A program made the position numbers and the translations under genes. The notes beneath the pieces are model-generated. The model had not been told where the DNA came from, did not search any database, and worked only from the letters and a program-made list of their open reading frames with translations. 64,000 nt of DNA from Isochrysis galbana (taxonomy: Eukaryota; Haptophyta; Isochrysidales; Isochrysidaceae): positions 368,443-432,442 of the forward strand of contig CM030940.1 of the NCBI GenBank assembly GCA_018136815.1, read 5' to 3'. Positions 10,904-21,879 of this stretch are shown here, one piece after another. How positions within the stretch are numbered: position 1 is the first letter of the stretch; each line of letters begins with the position of its first letter.

Positions 10904-11568
10904 CCTACGGCCGGCTGCGAAGCGCGATAGTGAGATGACCTGACCGGCTGCCCCAGCAAGCGACAGAAGGCGTGAAATTTATTTTATAGTAAGTAAAGAG
11001 ACTCGGCTTGCATTGGCGGCGGTCCCACTTTGGAAAAGGCCTGCCATTTCCCCCCCACCTACCCACCTATGAACATTTTCTAAGAACACTCTTTACCACA
11101 CATCGTCACCGATACCGGCAAGCCCTTCCGCAACATCAGCTGTGAGGCATCCCCCTCGCTGGCTGCTAGGGTTGCTAGCTATTGCATGGCCTTCCTTCGC
11201 CTCCTCGCCGCCTTCTCTTCCATGTGCGGGCATGCGGCTCGTGCAGGGAGGGTCTAGCCTCCGAGGAGGCCTCTGCAACCGCCTCCATCGCTCGCGGGAG
11301 GCATGCCCCGTTGCCGATTTCCCCTCTCATCATGGGGGGGGGGGGGGGGGGGGCATTTCTTCAGACTATCACCTCAAGGAACCATTCATTCACGCCACAT
11401 TCCCAGTATTGTCCGAGGCTGCATAGAGACATAGAGAGTAGGGAGAGACGGACGACGCAGGACGACGCAGGCGGACGGCAGAGGATTATTTACTGTTTAC
11501 GGATGTAAAGCGAGAGAGTAGGCGGGCAGAGTAGGCGACGGAGCGTCCCCTCGCCGGTAGGAGGCGCC
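10904..11568. promoter_or_regulatory. shared upstream region of divergent genes, with a 20-G run
   Basis: Lies between the ankyrin-like gene (-) and the NYN gene (+). It contains an uninterrupted G run at 11334-11353, which is poly-C on the strand of the ankyrin-like gene. No core promoter motif was recognised. Confidence 0.35.
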
Positions 11569-12348
11569 ATGCTCGCTCTCTCCCTCCCCCTGCTCTCCTC
11601 TTGCGTGGCGAGCTCGCGGCCGCCGCTTGTAGAGCACCTGCAGTCGAGTGCATCGCCACTTGTCCTGGTCGACGGCAACAACCTACGCGGTGCCACGGTC
11701 TTTGCGCTCTCACAGCGTGAGCTTGCGCTCTCGCTCTCCCGCTGGGCGGAGAGCCATCAGCTGCCGTGCGTGCTCGTGATGGACCACGGCGAGGAACAGA
11801 GGGCGTGGCCCGTCGGTCCATACGCCGCAATCACACTCGCTGGGCCCTCCCAGAGCGCCGACGATGTGCTCGTCCGCGACACATGGTGGGCTCTGCACGA
11901 AGGGCGCGAGGTGGCAGTCTTCACCGCAGACCGTGGCCTTACCTCGCGCGTCAGGCGGCAGAAGAGCGCTGGAACAATTCAAGTGGTTCCTTCGCTTGCA
12001 CTCGCTCAGCTTATTGCTCCCGAGGGGGCGTTGCCTCCTGCCGTTCGTGGGGGTGGCGTTGAGAAGACGGCGCAGCGAGCTGCATCTGCCCGTCTTCTCA
12101 GCCAGTGGTTGGATTCCAATGAAGCGCCTACAGCTTCTGAGCCCGCCTTGCCCATCCTGGGCGATTATTTGCGTTGGGTGACCGATGCACCCATTGGCGC
12201 GAATGATCCTGCCGTGCCATCTCCTAGCATGAAGCGGCGGCTCCGGCGAAAAAGGCATATGAAGTCTTTCTTTAAGCCGAAAGCCCTCATGTCTTGCAAT
12301 GTTGGGGATTGGGCCGACAGCGCGCAGAGGAAAGATGAGACAAGGTGA
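11569..12348 (+). CDS. NYN/PIN-like domain protein (putative ribonuclease)
   Basis: A single 259-aa frame. Residues about 30-150 match the NYN (YacP-like PIN) fold: LVDGNN with the first catalytic Asp at the end of strand 1, SADDVLVRD in the middle, and VFTADRGLTSRVRR with the late Asp. The family are metal-dependent nucleases acting on RNA. The N-terminal about 20 residues are hydrophobic and Ser-rich, and could be an organelle transit or signal peptide. The C-terminal about 60 residues are basic (RRLRRKRH) and could bind RNA. The ATG at 11569 is the first in frame and fits the hydrophobic start. A 3'-end fragment of the dispersed GC-rich element begins about 35 bp after the stop, so the 3' UTR probably contains repeat. 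Confidence 0.78.
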   Translation: MLALSLPLLSSCVASSRPPLVEHLQSSASPLVLVDGNNLRGATVFALSQRELALSLSRWAESHQLPCVLVMDHGEEQRAWPVGPYAAITLAGPSQSADDVLVRDTWWALHEGREVAVFTADRGLTSRVRRQKSAGTIQVVPSLALAQLIAPEGALPPAVRGGGVEKTAQRAASARLLSQWLDSNEAPTASEPALPILGDYLRWVTDAPIGANDPAVPSPSMKRRLRRKRHMKSFFKPKALMSCNVGDWADSAQRKDETR

Positions 12349-12383
12349 GAGAGCGGATTTATAGTATTAGTAAAATAAGAAAG

Positions 12384-12560
12384 AGAGAAATAATTGATGT
12401 TGTATCTTAGCCAATCCCACTAGCTAATTGGATACAATGTTTCAGTCCCGGAATCCCGCCTTGCCAAACGAGTCAGGTGTCCGAGTGATACCGGAGGGAA
12501 GGGGCAGTGCCCTCTCCCCTCGATATTTGTCCCCCTTCCAGTGCCAGTGCACGCGCCGAC
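12384..12560 (-). repeat. 3'-end fragment of the dispersed GC-rich element
   Basis: Shares the order 'tagccaatcccactagct', 'tcccggaatcccgcc', 'gtccgagtgatacc' and 'cccctcgatatttgtc' with the copy at 43770-43920. It is 5'-truncated on the minus strand. Confidence 0.7.
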
Positions 12561-13393
12561 CCAGCGCGCCCCAGCGCGCCTAGGGGACCGGCAAGACGCA
12601 CTGCTAACAATTTGAAGATACCAAACGCCATGGACGCAGTGATGCAAATGCATTTGACGATTGCTGCAAGGTTGGAGCTGGTTGTGCAGGGCTCAACGCC
12701 ACCAATGCCCAATGGCGTACGATCTAATATCACGCGGACATTATTGTGCAATATTACCAAGCCAGGGGTGGCCTTGGTGGTGCTACGCCTCTCCGCTTCA
12801 TAACTGAGAGCCGATTCATCTCCGCCTTAGCAACTCATTCTTTCGTCGGGACCATGACAAAGTCGGCTGGACCATGACAAAGTCGCGCTGCCTCTCAATG
12901 CTGTCCGAGCATGGATCGAGGTCTGCAACCTGTGCATTGGCCCATGAGGACGACAGGTCTAGGACTCGCGTAGGCCCGAGCTACAATTAGAAATGCTAAA
13001 CGTTTGCTTGTCGTGACCAAATTTTCCTCCCCGTGCAGAGGGGGAATGGCATGCAACACATTTGATTGCGCATCTGCTGTTGGCACGGCTCAAACAGCGG
13101 ACACGAAAGAGCGGACGGGACAGAGTTGTTTCCGATGCCTATGGCTGGATGGAATCTTCGGGCCCGCTTGAGCAGGGGCTGCCACGACATTTTCGGCCGG
13201 TTTGGTGCGCGCGTGCTCCCGCTCGCGCGATCCAGCATCGTACGCGGCAACAGCCTGTGTGCGGAGCTGACCGAGGGATGGCACTCTAGGCGCGGGAAGA
13301 GACTTCATAGGACGGGCCTTGCGACGATGGCGGTCGGCATCCTGATGAATCAAGTCGGGGAGGTGACGGAGATGAGTGCAAATGATATAAGTG
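12561..13393. other. intergenic, nothing recognised
   Basis: Several frames of 70-119 codons overlap here on both strands, but none has recognisable motifs or a supporting splice pattern. Confidence 0.45.
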
Positions 13394-16095
13394 TTAGGGC
13401 AAGTCGTTCCGCAAACCGCAACTGAAACATTTTGCACGATGTAATGTGCACTTAGGCACAGATCCAGCAGCTCCAATTCTCACGAGTATTTGTCTAAGAG
13501 CAAAAGAGCATTGTCTTGGCTGGCTTGATCCGCTACGGACGCTCGCCATAGCAATGCAGCGCACCTCCTCTTGATGCACGGCTTCTTTGATAGCATCTGA
13601 GAGCCCCATCGCCATCGCCGGCACCGCTGAGTGAGATCCTATGCCACCTCGACGCGGAGTGCCAGGGTGCAAACCAGGCGTTCCCGGTGCAGTGGGCCCC
13701 TTGCGTGGCGAGAGGGACCCGGTTTCGATGGCCAACTTTGCGGGATCCTCCTGCAGCGTACGCCCATGGAGAGCAAATGAAGTACATGATGGCCACGGGG
13801 TCAAGCAAGAGCAGAGCATGCGTCTGACTGATACTAGCACGCCAGTGCCACCCACCTCATCAGAGAGCTCCGAGTCGTTGTCCTCATTCATCTCGTCTTC
13901 CTCCTCCTCATCGTCTTGGGACGAATCACCTAGACGGGGAGACAAGGGGGGGGGGGGGGGGGGGGCGAGGGTTCCGGCAAAGAGATGGATGCGGCGTGTT
14001 TGCTGTAGTGTCCGACGTCCGCCGGGTGTGAAATATCTCACATATACCCAACAGCAGGCCGGGGACGTCTCACCATCGAGCGAATTGCCGTCTTCCATCC
14101 TGTCCACGTCCATCTCGTCGTCCTCACCTGCACGCAGCGGCGGGGAAACACCTAGGTCATACCTGGCGATCCGTTCTACCGCCATTGAATAGGACAAAGA
14201 TGTACTTTGTGCCGTTCAAACGTGGCAACTCACCGTCTCGCTCTTCCTCTCCATCCTCCTCATCTTCCTCCCCAGCCCCCTCTCCTCCGCCTTTGCCTCC
14301 ATCACCCTCAGCCAGTCCATGCAGCAGTGCAGCCTCTTCCGCTCGCGTAGTCTCTTTTCTAGCCCCATCATCCTTGCCGTTTCGACGGTGTCGGGAAGCA
14401 GGAGCGGCTCGGCTGACGGTGGAAGAGGATCCCTCTTCCTCACGCTCGTCACCGGTCCTGAGCGCCACCACGGGAGGGCATCAAAATGCGTTCACGTCCA
14501 CGCTAGGGTGGGCTGACATGCAACATCCTTGGCCCATATACGGCTGGCAATGGCCATCGCGGTGGTGGCGCAGTCAAATCGACAGTAGGCCACCGCATCA
14601 GCCAAGTACGTCTCATGTGCTCGAGGCGCACGCCTCACACCTGGTGCGCGATGACTGCCTTGCAGCTTGTTTGGCAGGCTCGGCGTCCGGCTGTGAGCCA
14701 CCCTCCGAGGCTTCACGCCCATCAAGCTCTAGCCATAGGTTTCGTCGCGGCTGCTTTGACGACGTAAGCCGAGCTGCTGCCTCCGTCCATTTGGAGAGGT
14801 GCGCAGAGCGCACCCAGTCCTCGCCACGACGAGGAAAGCGCGTGTAGCGCACCTAGAATGAAGTCGGGAAGGGTATGAGGAAGAGATGATCTCATGGACG
14901 CATGGACTCAAGCATGCATACGGCTGGCGCTCTAAGTGCTGGCCCTCACTAGGAAAGAGGCTCCCTCCGCACGCTTCTTGTCCTTCTTCATGATTTCCAC
15001 CTCGAAGCTCAGAGAACCACAAGTTGCGATGGCCTTGTCCCCAACGTCTAAGGATGTTCCACTGCCGGATGAGGCCGCGCCTGCACTGACATACGTACCC
15101 GTACTTTCGGCATCACCACTATCGCCACCAGCGGCAGCACTTGCCCCGCCAATTTCCTCGTCATCATCTGGATCAAGCGCAGGTGGACTCATGAGCAATC
15201 GGAGGCAAAACGTATTGTGCGAATATATGCAGCTCGGAAGCCACGGGCTAACCACGCGCCGAACACCCTCATTGAGCGGGACAACATTATGCGTGGGGAT
15301 TGGGAAGCAAAGCCAACAAATGAGCTGAAGCTCTTGCGCCCCATAAATCACCCACCTCCATCGCCGTCGTCCCCCCCGGATGCAGCATCGGGCATCTGCC
15401 GAGTACAGTTGCCTGCACCAACAAGTTTCACACGTAGTTGGCGCGGTGGCGGCGACGACCGACGGGTGCCACTGGAGATGCTATCTTCTGCGGATGGAAG
15501 GCGATCAGGTGTGTGAAGGTGAGTGCTTGTTGTGGGGGCAGCAGGAGCCGCAAGCAACATAGGGAGGCGATGTGCGCTCACAGCAGGAATAGATATAGGC
15601 CGCGGGCAAAAGTTGCCGACAAGCTCGGCTTTGGTCAACCACACAGATTCACCGTGCCCCTATGGCTTTCCAAGTGGGGTGCGCAGACCTTCAGCGTCCT
15701 TGCGAGCCGATTTACGCACACGTCCACCCGATGAAGCCGCCTAAGTGCGTGTGAGGGGAGACTCAGCGGACACCAGCGAGAGCACACACAGGGATGAAGT
15801 GGACAGAGAGGAAGGATGGGGCGAATAAGCGGAGAGAAGGGTGGAGAGGGGCAGCGGGAGGGAGAGAGGAGGGTTTGGGGGGGGGGGCAGGGAAGAGGGT
15901 GGCAGGGAGGGGGGGAGAACGAGAGCGCTGCGCTGTGCAGTACGCCCCAAGGCTCTCACGGTCGGCACGCTGGTGCACCTCTACGGCATCGGTGGGCTCA
16001 TCGGCGCCGCGTTTCACGCCCTTCGCCTCGCTCGCCTCCTCCTTCTCCTCATTCGCTGAACGCGAGGAGGTGCGCTTCACCCCTTTGGGCGCCAT
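13394..16095 (-). CDS. multi-exon acidic nuclear protein, possibly chromo-barrel-like (exon set incomplete)
   Basis: Several minus-strand exons with good GT-AG borders can be seen, but I could not join them all. They are: a basic/acidic N-terminus from the ATG at 16095 (MAPKGVKRTSSR...) to about 15968; an exon starting at 15743 (GRVRKSARKD...); small exons at about 15380-15500; 14950-15187 (acidic, ending FEVEIMKKDKK...); an exon from 14852 (VRYTRFPRRGEDWV...); 14234-14372 (basic helix, LEKRLRERKRL); 14074-14162; 13856-13929 (Asp/Glu-rich); and the last exon from 13750 down. The join around 14950/14852 resembles a chromo-barrel or tudor-type fold ('...Y....R..DWV....L'), so a chromatin role is possible. 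The intron before 13929 uses a 20-C run as its polypyrimidine tract. The frame at about 15690 has an in-frame TAG. Existence of a gene is likely; the exact protein is not resolved. Confidence 0.42.
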
Positions 16096-16099
16096 CGGC

Positions 16100-16507
16100 G
16101 AGAGCGCTGCCGCGCGGAGAGAGGGGAAGAAGGGAGGGGAGAGGGAGGGAGAGAGGGAGAGAGGGAGGAGAGAGAAAGAAGAGAGAGACCGGGGGGGGGG
16201 GGAGGGGGGGGGAGTGAATGGGGGAATACGGCAGAGAAGGTGTGAGGAGACGAGAGGTGAGAAAAGAGAATAGTGGAGAGGAAAGAGGAGAGAGAGGAGA
16301 AAAAAGGCTGGTGGCAGAAAAGGGGCAAGAAGCCGTCCGGAGAAAAGGAAGAAAGGAAGGAGTCAGAGCAGAGGAAACAGAGAAGCGGTCGTCAGACGAG
16401 AAGAGAGAGAGGAAGAAGAAGTAGAGAGGGAGAGCGCGGCGGCGCGGCGGCGGCGGCGCGATTGCCGCGGTCAAAAACACACCCTCGTCTCGGGCCTCCT
16501 CTCTCTC

Positions 16508-16552
<45 letters not shown>

Positions 16553-16640
16553 CCTCTCTCCCTCCCTCCCTCTCTCTCTCTCTCTCTCCCCCTCCTCCCT
16601 CCTCCCCCCCCCCCCCCCCCCCCCCCTCTCAATAATGACG
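16100..16640. repeat. GA and CT microsatellites with a 23-C run
   Basis: Purine-rich GA/GGA tract at about 16110-16440, a (CT)n tract at 16497-16590 and an uninterrupted C run at 16604-16626. It lies upstream of the minus-strand gene that starts at 16095. The long Ser/Arg frames are repeat translations. Confidence 0.85.
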
Positions 16641-16728
16641 AGCAGCTGTGCCGTGCTCTTGCGGCGAGGGTTTACAAATACAGGTTTACAAATAGGGCCC
16701 CAATAGCGGCTATTGGGGTGGTTGCCTA

Positions 16729-16950
16729 GCTGGGAAACACGTGTTTACCGTGTTTCTACAAAAGCCAAACACAGCCGTGTTTTGCCGTGTTTCAAACCCC
16801 CTCCTGTTTGGCCACCGTGTTTATAGCAGCTATGCGCGCGCCCTGCGCGTGGCGCGCTGCCGTGCGCACCCAACGACCAACGAGCACTTTTGCTATTAGA
16901 CACAGACTGTGTTTCCTGTGTTTAGAGAAGCCCCGGCTGTGTTTCCCAGC
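16729..16950. mobile_element. MITE, TA-flanked, GCTGGGAAACAC termini
   Basis: 222 bp with inverted ends GCTGGGAAACAC / ...GTGTTTCCCAGC and TA on both sides (16727-16728 and 16951-16952). The ends are packed with GTGTTT/AAACAC repeats. TA target sites are typical of Tc1/mariner-derived MITEs. It has no coding capacity. Confidence 0.75.
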
Positions 16951-16973
16951 TAAGTATTAGACAAATAACTTAC

Positions 16974-17070
16974 GCACGGTTTCCTCACTTGGACTAGCAC
17001 CCTCGTCACCAATCCAATCATCTTCGTCGTCATCATCGTCGTCGCTATCCCACTTCGCAACATCAGGAGT
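16974..17070 (-). other. candidate acidic exon between two MITEs
   Basis: On the minus strand a 97-bp block lies between an acceptor (ttgacag) and a strong donor (gtaagt). Read in one frame it gives TPDVAKWDS, a run of Asp/Glu, then DDWIGDEGA. Flanking MITEs would lie in its introns. No partner exon with matching phase was found (a nearby ATG exon at 18006-18072 has the wrong phase), so this is only a candidate. Confidence 0.25.
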
Positions 17071-17084
17071 CTGTCAAAGCCCTA

Positions 17085-17968
17085 GCTGGGAAACACGTGT
17101 TTACCGTGTTTCCACGAAAGCCAAACACAGCCGTGTTTTGCCGTGTTTCAAACCCTCTCCGGTTTGGCCGCCGTGTTTGTAGCAGCTGGCCAGTGGCTAG
17201 CGGCGTGCGCGCGCAGCACTGTCGCGCCGCTCCACACGACAACACGACAACCAATGCACCGCCACAGCGTGTGGTTGGGGTCTTCCTCGCCGAGGCCGAG
17301 GATGATGACGGACGCCCAAACCAAACTGCGTTGGTGCGCCTCGCGACAATGGATCGCTTGCGCACTCAATGAAGGACAGGCTGACTCAGGCCGGTGGCGC
17401 GGGCGGGGAGCACGCCAACGGTGGTCATGCTTCCCGGCCTGCCAAGCGCCACGCGCGGCGGGCAGGGCCTCTTCGTCACATCATGCCTCGTCGTCGTCTT
17501 GCAGGACGGCCGCCCGCTGGCCTCGCGCTCCGTTGAGGAGCACGGCCCACTGCAGGGGCGCAACGGCCGTGGGTGCCCTCTCCTGCCGCGGGGTGTCGGT
17601 GTCTCGGCAGGGTCTGCCTCGTCTGCCTCGTCGTTGCACGCGCGCACGCGCCAGGAACGGTCGAGGTTGGGGTTGAACATGGGTGTGAGGGAGGAGAGGC
17701 GGGGGGGGTCGCGCACGGTCACAAGGGAGCGTAGCGCGGGGCCGCGCGCGGGGGGAGCGGAACAGCGGAGCCGAGTGCGGGGCATGTTGACAATCTACAA
17801 AGTACTATACTTAGAGAGAGTTACGAGTTACAGTTATAGATAGTAGGTAGAGGTAGAGGCCCCCCGCTCCCCCGCTGTGTTTGGGACTGTGTTTGGCTGT
17901 GTTTCTACGAAACCCAAACACAGACCGTGTTTCCTGTGTTTGGAGAAGCCCCGGCTGTGTTTCCCAGC
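17085..17968. mobile_element. larger relative of the TA-flanked MITE with unrelated interior
   Basis: The same GCTGGGAAACAC termini and TA flanks (17083-17084 and 17969-17970) as the 222-bp element, but 884 bp long. About 115 bp at the left end and 100 bp at the right end match the small copy; the interior (about 17200-17870) is GC-rich and distinct. Frames of up to 177 codons in the interior have no recognisable motif. It may be a deletion derivative of an autonomous element or may carry captured sequence. Confidence 0.7.
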
Positions 17969-18178
17969 TAGAGTCTAGATAGAGTCAAAGCAAGGCTCAT
18001 CTCACTCTTGGAGATGGCCTGCGAGGGCGCGCCGGCAGCTAGCGCGGAATGCGGTTCTTGCGGGGAGCTCATGGAGCTTTCCTCGGGGTGACTACGGGCA
18101 TGGTGATCGACGCACGACGCACGACGCACGGAGGGCGCGGAAGTGTGGAAGGAGGCTTGTGGGAGGTGGTGGCAGGCG

Positions 18179-18529
18179 TGTCGAAACAAGCGAGTGCTTG
18201 TTCGTGGGGCAAGTCTCAAGGGGCATAGAGCACAGTCTTGAGAATGAGAGAGGGAGCGCGCGCGCTACATGGCGACACAAGCCACGATCACACATCACTC
18301 ACAAAACCGCCCAGTCAACAAAGGGACACTCCGAAAACTCACGTAAACAGTCGCCACAATCAAAGAAACGAGTCCGGAGAAGAATGCAGCCAACCGAAAC
18401 GAAGCCACAACGAAGAGTCTCGAAGTAAACGGCGATCACCCCTCAAGAAACAATGCCCATCCTAAAGTTAAAAGACACACAAGCCATCGGATCCGTCTAG
18501 AGTATTGTGGAAATACTCTGGATCCGACA
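18179..18529 (-). repeat. LTR copy 1 (3' LTR) of the non-autonomous element
   Basis: 351 bp, TGTCG...CGACA; the identical partner is at 19784-20134. Confidence 0.9.
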
Positions 18530-19783
18530 CCCCCCGACTAAATGTCGAGCGTCCGCGCGAGTCAAACTTGCACAGCACACTCATAGGCGTCCCCATGAGG
18601 CACACACAAGTCTGACATGCACAAACAAACACAAGTGAACGTGACCCTCTTGCCTTTCACCCCAAAGAGTGTGCGCACTCAGTGGGTTAAACCAACATGA
18701 AGAACACTTTGTTGGTTTGAAGACAAGTCTCACTCGGGGCGCACATCCCTAATGAGAACGTTACGGGCACACGAACACACTCCGAACGCACGGTAGCTCA
18801 CAATCCGAACAAACAACGTGACAAGGGAGTCAAGGAATCCAAAGAATCAACCAAGAACCGAGTCTTCTCTCAAATCTTTGAACTTGAACTTGAACCCGAA
18901 CTCGAGAACATCGACAGAAACCAACAAACGTCGACCCCCGATCAACCTAGTACCTCGAATACATCATATTTAGAGCCGAATGAAACAAGAATCATCGAGA
19001 ATCAAGAACCTGGAACCTGGAGGCAAATAGCCGAACGGGGTGGCGTATAGCCGGACTGAGAATGAAGGGTGGCCGTAGCCAAATCGAGAACGAACAAGAA
19101 CAGAAACACGGCTCAAAACATGACGCAACCGAGGGAGGAGGATTGACCGAGGGACCGAGGCTGAAGGCCGCTGAAATGAACGCGCGATCGAGAGCAAGAT
19201 CGAGAGAAAGCTCGAGAGAAAGCTCAAGGACAAGGCAGAAAGCAAGGGAGACCCAACAGCCCACTCAACGCGAACGGACGGACACGTAAGCGGCTGCACG
19301 TCGGGATCGGGAACACAGAACCAAACAACACATCAAGCCATCTTGTCTACAACCATCTTCGTCGAACCGATTGATGAGAATGTGGACGACAAGGAGGAAG
19401 AAGTCAAGAGAAAGAAAGCCTAAAAACTTGAGGCTAGCAAGAGCTCAGCCAACAAGCACCAAGAGAGAAGGGAGCAACATATGGGAAAGGCAACGGGCGG
19501 GCGAGAAGATGAAGAAGATGGGAAGAATGGTGAGTAGGGTGGAAAGCGGAGGCTTGGAGAGGCGGAGGCGTGGCGAGGGGTGGGGGAATGGCGAGGGAAG
19601 GCAGGTTGACCGCGCTCGGCGCCAAAGAGACAAGCCAAGCTCACCCCATCAAGCCGGTGGTGTCGGGCAGCGAGTGGTGTGCAGCCGGGCATGCGCGCAA
19701 TGCACATGAATGGGCTTGTGCGCGGCGCAATGGGCGGCGAGGCGCGGCGAGGGCGTGCAAGTGAGTGGGGGATGTCTTCAAAC

Positions 19784-20134
19784 TGTCGAAACAAGCGAGT
19801 GCTTGTTCGTGGGGCAAGTCTCAAGGGGCATAGAGCACAGTCTTGAGAATGAGAGAGGGAGCGCGCGCGCTACATGGCGACACAAGCCACGATCACACAT
19901 CACTCACAAAACCGCCCAGTCAACAAAGGGACACTCCGAAAACTCACGTAAACAGTCGCCACAATCAAAGAAACGAGTCCGGAGAAGAATGCAGCCAACC
20001 GAAACGAAGCCACAACGAAGAGTCTCGAAGTAAACGGCGATCACCCCTCAAGAAACAATGCCCATCCTAAAGTTAAAAGACACACAAGCCATCGGATCCG
20101 TCTAGAGTATTGTGGAAATACTCTGGATCCGACA
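19784..20134 (-). repeat. LTR copy 2 (5' LTR) of the non-autonomous element
   Basis: 351 bp, identical by eye to 18179-18529. Short frames on the plus strand repeat exactly in both LTRs and are not genes. Confidence 0.9.
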
Positions 20135-20139
20135 AGGCG

Positions 20140-21009
20140 ACTGGGGGTGGCTCAGGCGCGTGCTTGGCTTGTATTGACTCGTTGACTCGGGGTATAAACT
20201 CGGGAACTCGGGGGGACTCGCGTGGGAACACGGTGGGCCTCGACGAAGTTGCTACAAAAAGCTCGAGGACACAGAGCCACACAAACTAAACCAAACGGGG
20301 CGAAAACTAACCACACCTGGACGGACGGCCAGGCGTCGGTCGGCACCAGGGCAACTCAGCAACGCGCAGACCTGCGACAGAGGGGAGGCCGACACAACGA
20401 GGGCAGATCTCGTTGGGGAGCTATGACCGATAGACGAGAGAAGACAACAGACGGTCATGGAACATTTGATGACATCGAGAGAAGGTAAGAGAAGAGGGCC
20501 GGAGGCGACGGACGGCACGCCGAGGGAAAGAACCTGCCGGCGCGGGGGGGGGCGAGGGACCGAGGGCACGGCGGGGCAGCCTGGGAGGGCGCGAGGCCAA
20601 TCTCGGAGCGAGATCGCGTCCTTTCCCTCGCGGAGCGCGGAGAGACCCCCCACGAGATATCTTGGGACCGGAGAATGTTTTGGACGAATCTTCCTGTCGT
20701 CGGCCGAGGAGAGGCGGACGGAGAGAGAGAGAGAGAGAGTCTCGCAGAGCGACTGCAGAACGAGAAGTCGAAGTCATGCCGGTTTATTAACTTAAACGAG
20801 CCAACAATTATAGTAACAGCAAAAACAAAATTCGAATCGCAAATTTCGAGACCAAAATCTGCAAACCTGGACTTGAGACCATGGGGAATCCGAATCTGTG
20901 TGTCTTGTGCGTCAGTGGCAACACGGGGAACTGTTCAATTGTAATTGTGAGCGCGTACCTTACACGAATATTCATGCCTACAGCCTTCAGATGGGCAGGA
21001 ATACAACAC
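20140..21009 (-). repeat. probable 3' LTR region of a gypsy-type element
   Basis: Ends (plus strand) ...TACAACA directly before CCCCCCGACTT. On the minus strand this is a polypurine tract AAGTCGGGGGG followed by TGTTG, the normal start of a 3' LTR. The outer LTR end is not defined because the younger element at 18179-20134 adjoins it. A stretch at 20400-20490 recurs at 32440-32545 ('gacggtcatggaacattt'). Confidence 0.55.
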
Positions 21010-21249
21010 CCCCCGACTTAAATCGAGACGTCTCCCGATGTCGAGCCAAGAGAGTTCATTTAACCATACGAAACGAGAGACCTAGAAGAGGAGGATTAAC
21101 CCATGGATCCAAAGCGAGCACAAAATCGGCAGCTTAGCGCGGCGGCTCCCGATTTCGTACGTCACGTCCTACCACGTTCTCCCTTTTACAGGAGTTTTGC
21201 TCGGGCAGTTGCGCTGGGTCAGGCGCTGACGCGACGCTAATCATCCACT

Positions 21250-21860
21250 TCCGGTCGACTTAGCGCTACGAACGTGAACGAGAACGGGTACGACTTGAAG
21301 GCAGATCAGGAGGAATACGATTTGACTCTTGAATTCGACGTGGAACTTGATTAGACTGGGGACTTGAACTTGGACTTGAAGAGGAGTCTACAGCGGAGTG
21401 AGCTTGGGGTTGAACCGGACGGCGGTCGAAAGTGGTGTCGTACGACTCAACTAGATCAGCACAACGCCGAAGCAACTCAATTCGAGACTCCCAAGTAGCT
21501 TCAGAACGAGGATAGCCGCGCCATTTGACGAGATACTTGAATGAAACTCCATCGCCCTTGCGATCGAGTAACTCTTCGACCAAGTACTCATCCTCAGCGA
21601 GCGGAGACGAATCGGTGACGGTGAAGTACGGACGAAGATTGGAGATGTGAACTTCATCCTTGACTTGACGATTTTCGAGATCGCGTAGACGGTAGCGAGT
21701 GGCCGAGATGGCTTCTTCTACTCGGTAAAGACCGGAGTAGAGATACTGAAGTTAATTGGCGTGGCCAGGGATTCGACGACAAACTCTGTCTCTCTGTCTC
21801 CTGGTTTGAACGTGACACCGAGTTTAGACTTTTGAGAGGCGGAGCGCATCTTTAGGAGTG
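21250..21860 (-). pseudogene. Ty3/gypsy (chromovirus) integrase C-terminus with chromodomain, fragment
   Basis: Minus-strand frames, shifted once at about 21740, read the integrase tail (EVHISNLRPYFTVTD) followed by a chromodomain (YLVEELLDRK, YLVKWRGYP, TWESRIEL) and then an Arg/Ser-rich tail that runs toward the polypurine tract at 21010. Chromodomains at this place mark the chromovirus clade and guide insertion to modified histones. The 5' part of the element is missing. Confidence 0.8.
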
Positions 21861-21879
21861 CACTCTTGGCAAACCGTTA

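Larger units (their letters stand above)
18179..20134 (-). mobile_element. non-autonomous LTR retrotransposon with identical 351-bp LTRs
   Basis: LTRs at 18179-18529 and 19784-20134 are the same length and appear identical by eye; each starts TGTCG and ends CGACA. Five-bp target duplication AGGCG at 18174-18178 and 20135-20139. Next to the left LTR the minus strand reads ...TAGTCGGGGGG, a polypurine tract, so the element is transcribed from the minus strand. The internal 1254 bp has no gag, protease, integrase or RT. The same polypurine string sits beside the gypsy-type LTR ending at 21009, so the chromovirus in this window is a plausible helper. Confidence 0.9.

Noticed and set aside
12384-12560. 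The 'gtccgagtgatacc' / 'cccggaatcccgcc' blocks considered as a tRNA-like (A box/B box) gene
   Set aside because: No cloverleaf can be folded by eye, the order is wrong for a tRNA, and the blocks recur as part of a dispersed retroelement 3' end.
17097-17843. Gene inside the 884-bp MITE-like element
   Set aside because: Frames on both strands are Arg/Ala/Pro-rich with no recognisable domain, and none is supported by splice sites; kept only as possible captured DNA.
18006-18072. Short ATG exon joined to the acidic block at 16974-17070
   Set aside because: The only donor (AAGA|GTGAG) leaves one base, which puts the acidic block out of frame with an immediate stop.
18159-20070. Two pairs of identical 75- and 89-codon frames
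   Set aside because: They lie in the two identical LTRs and repeat because the LTRs repeat; no protein features.
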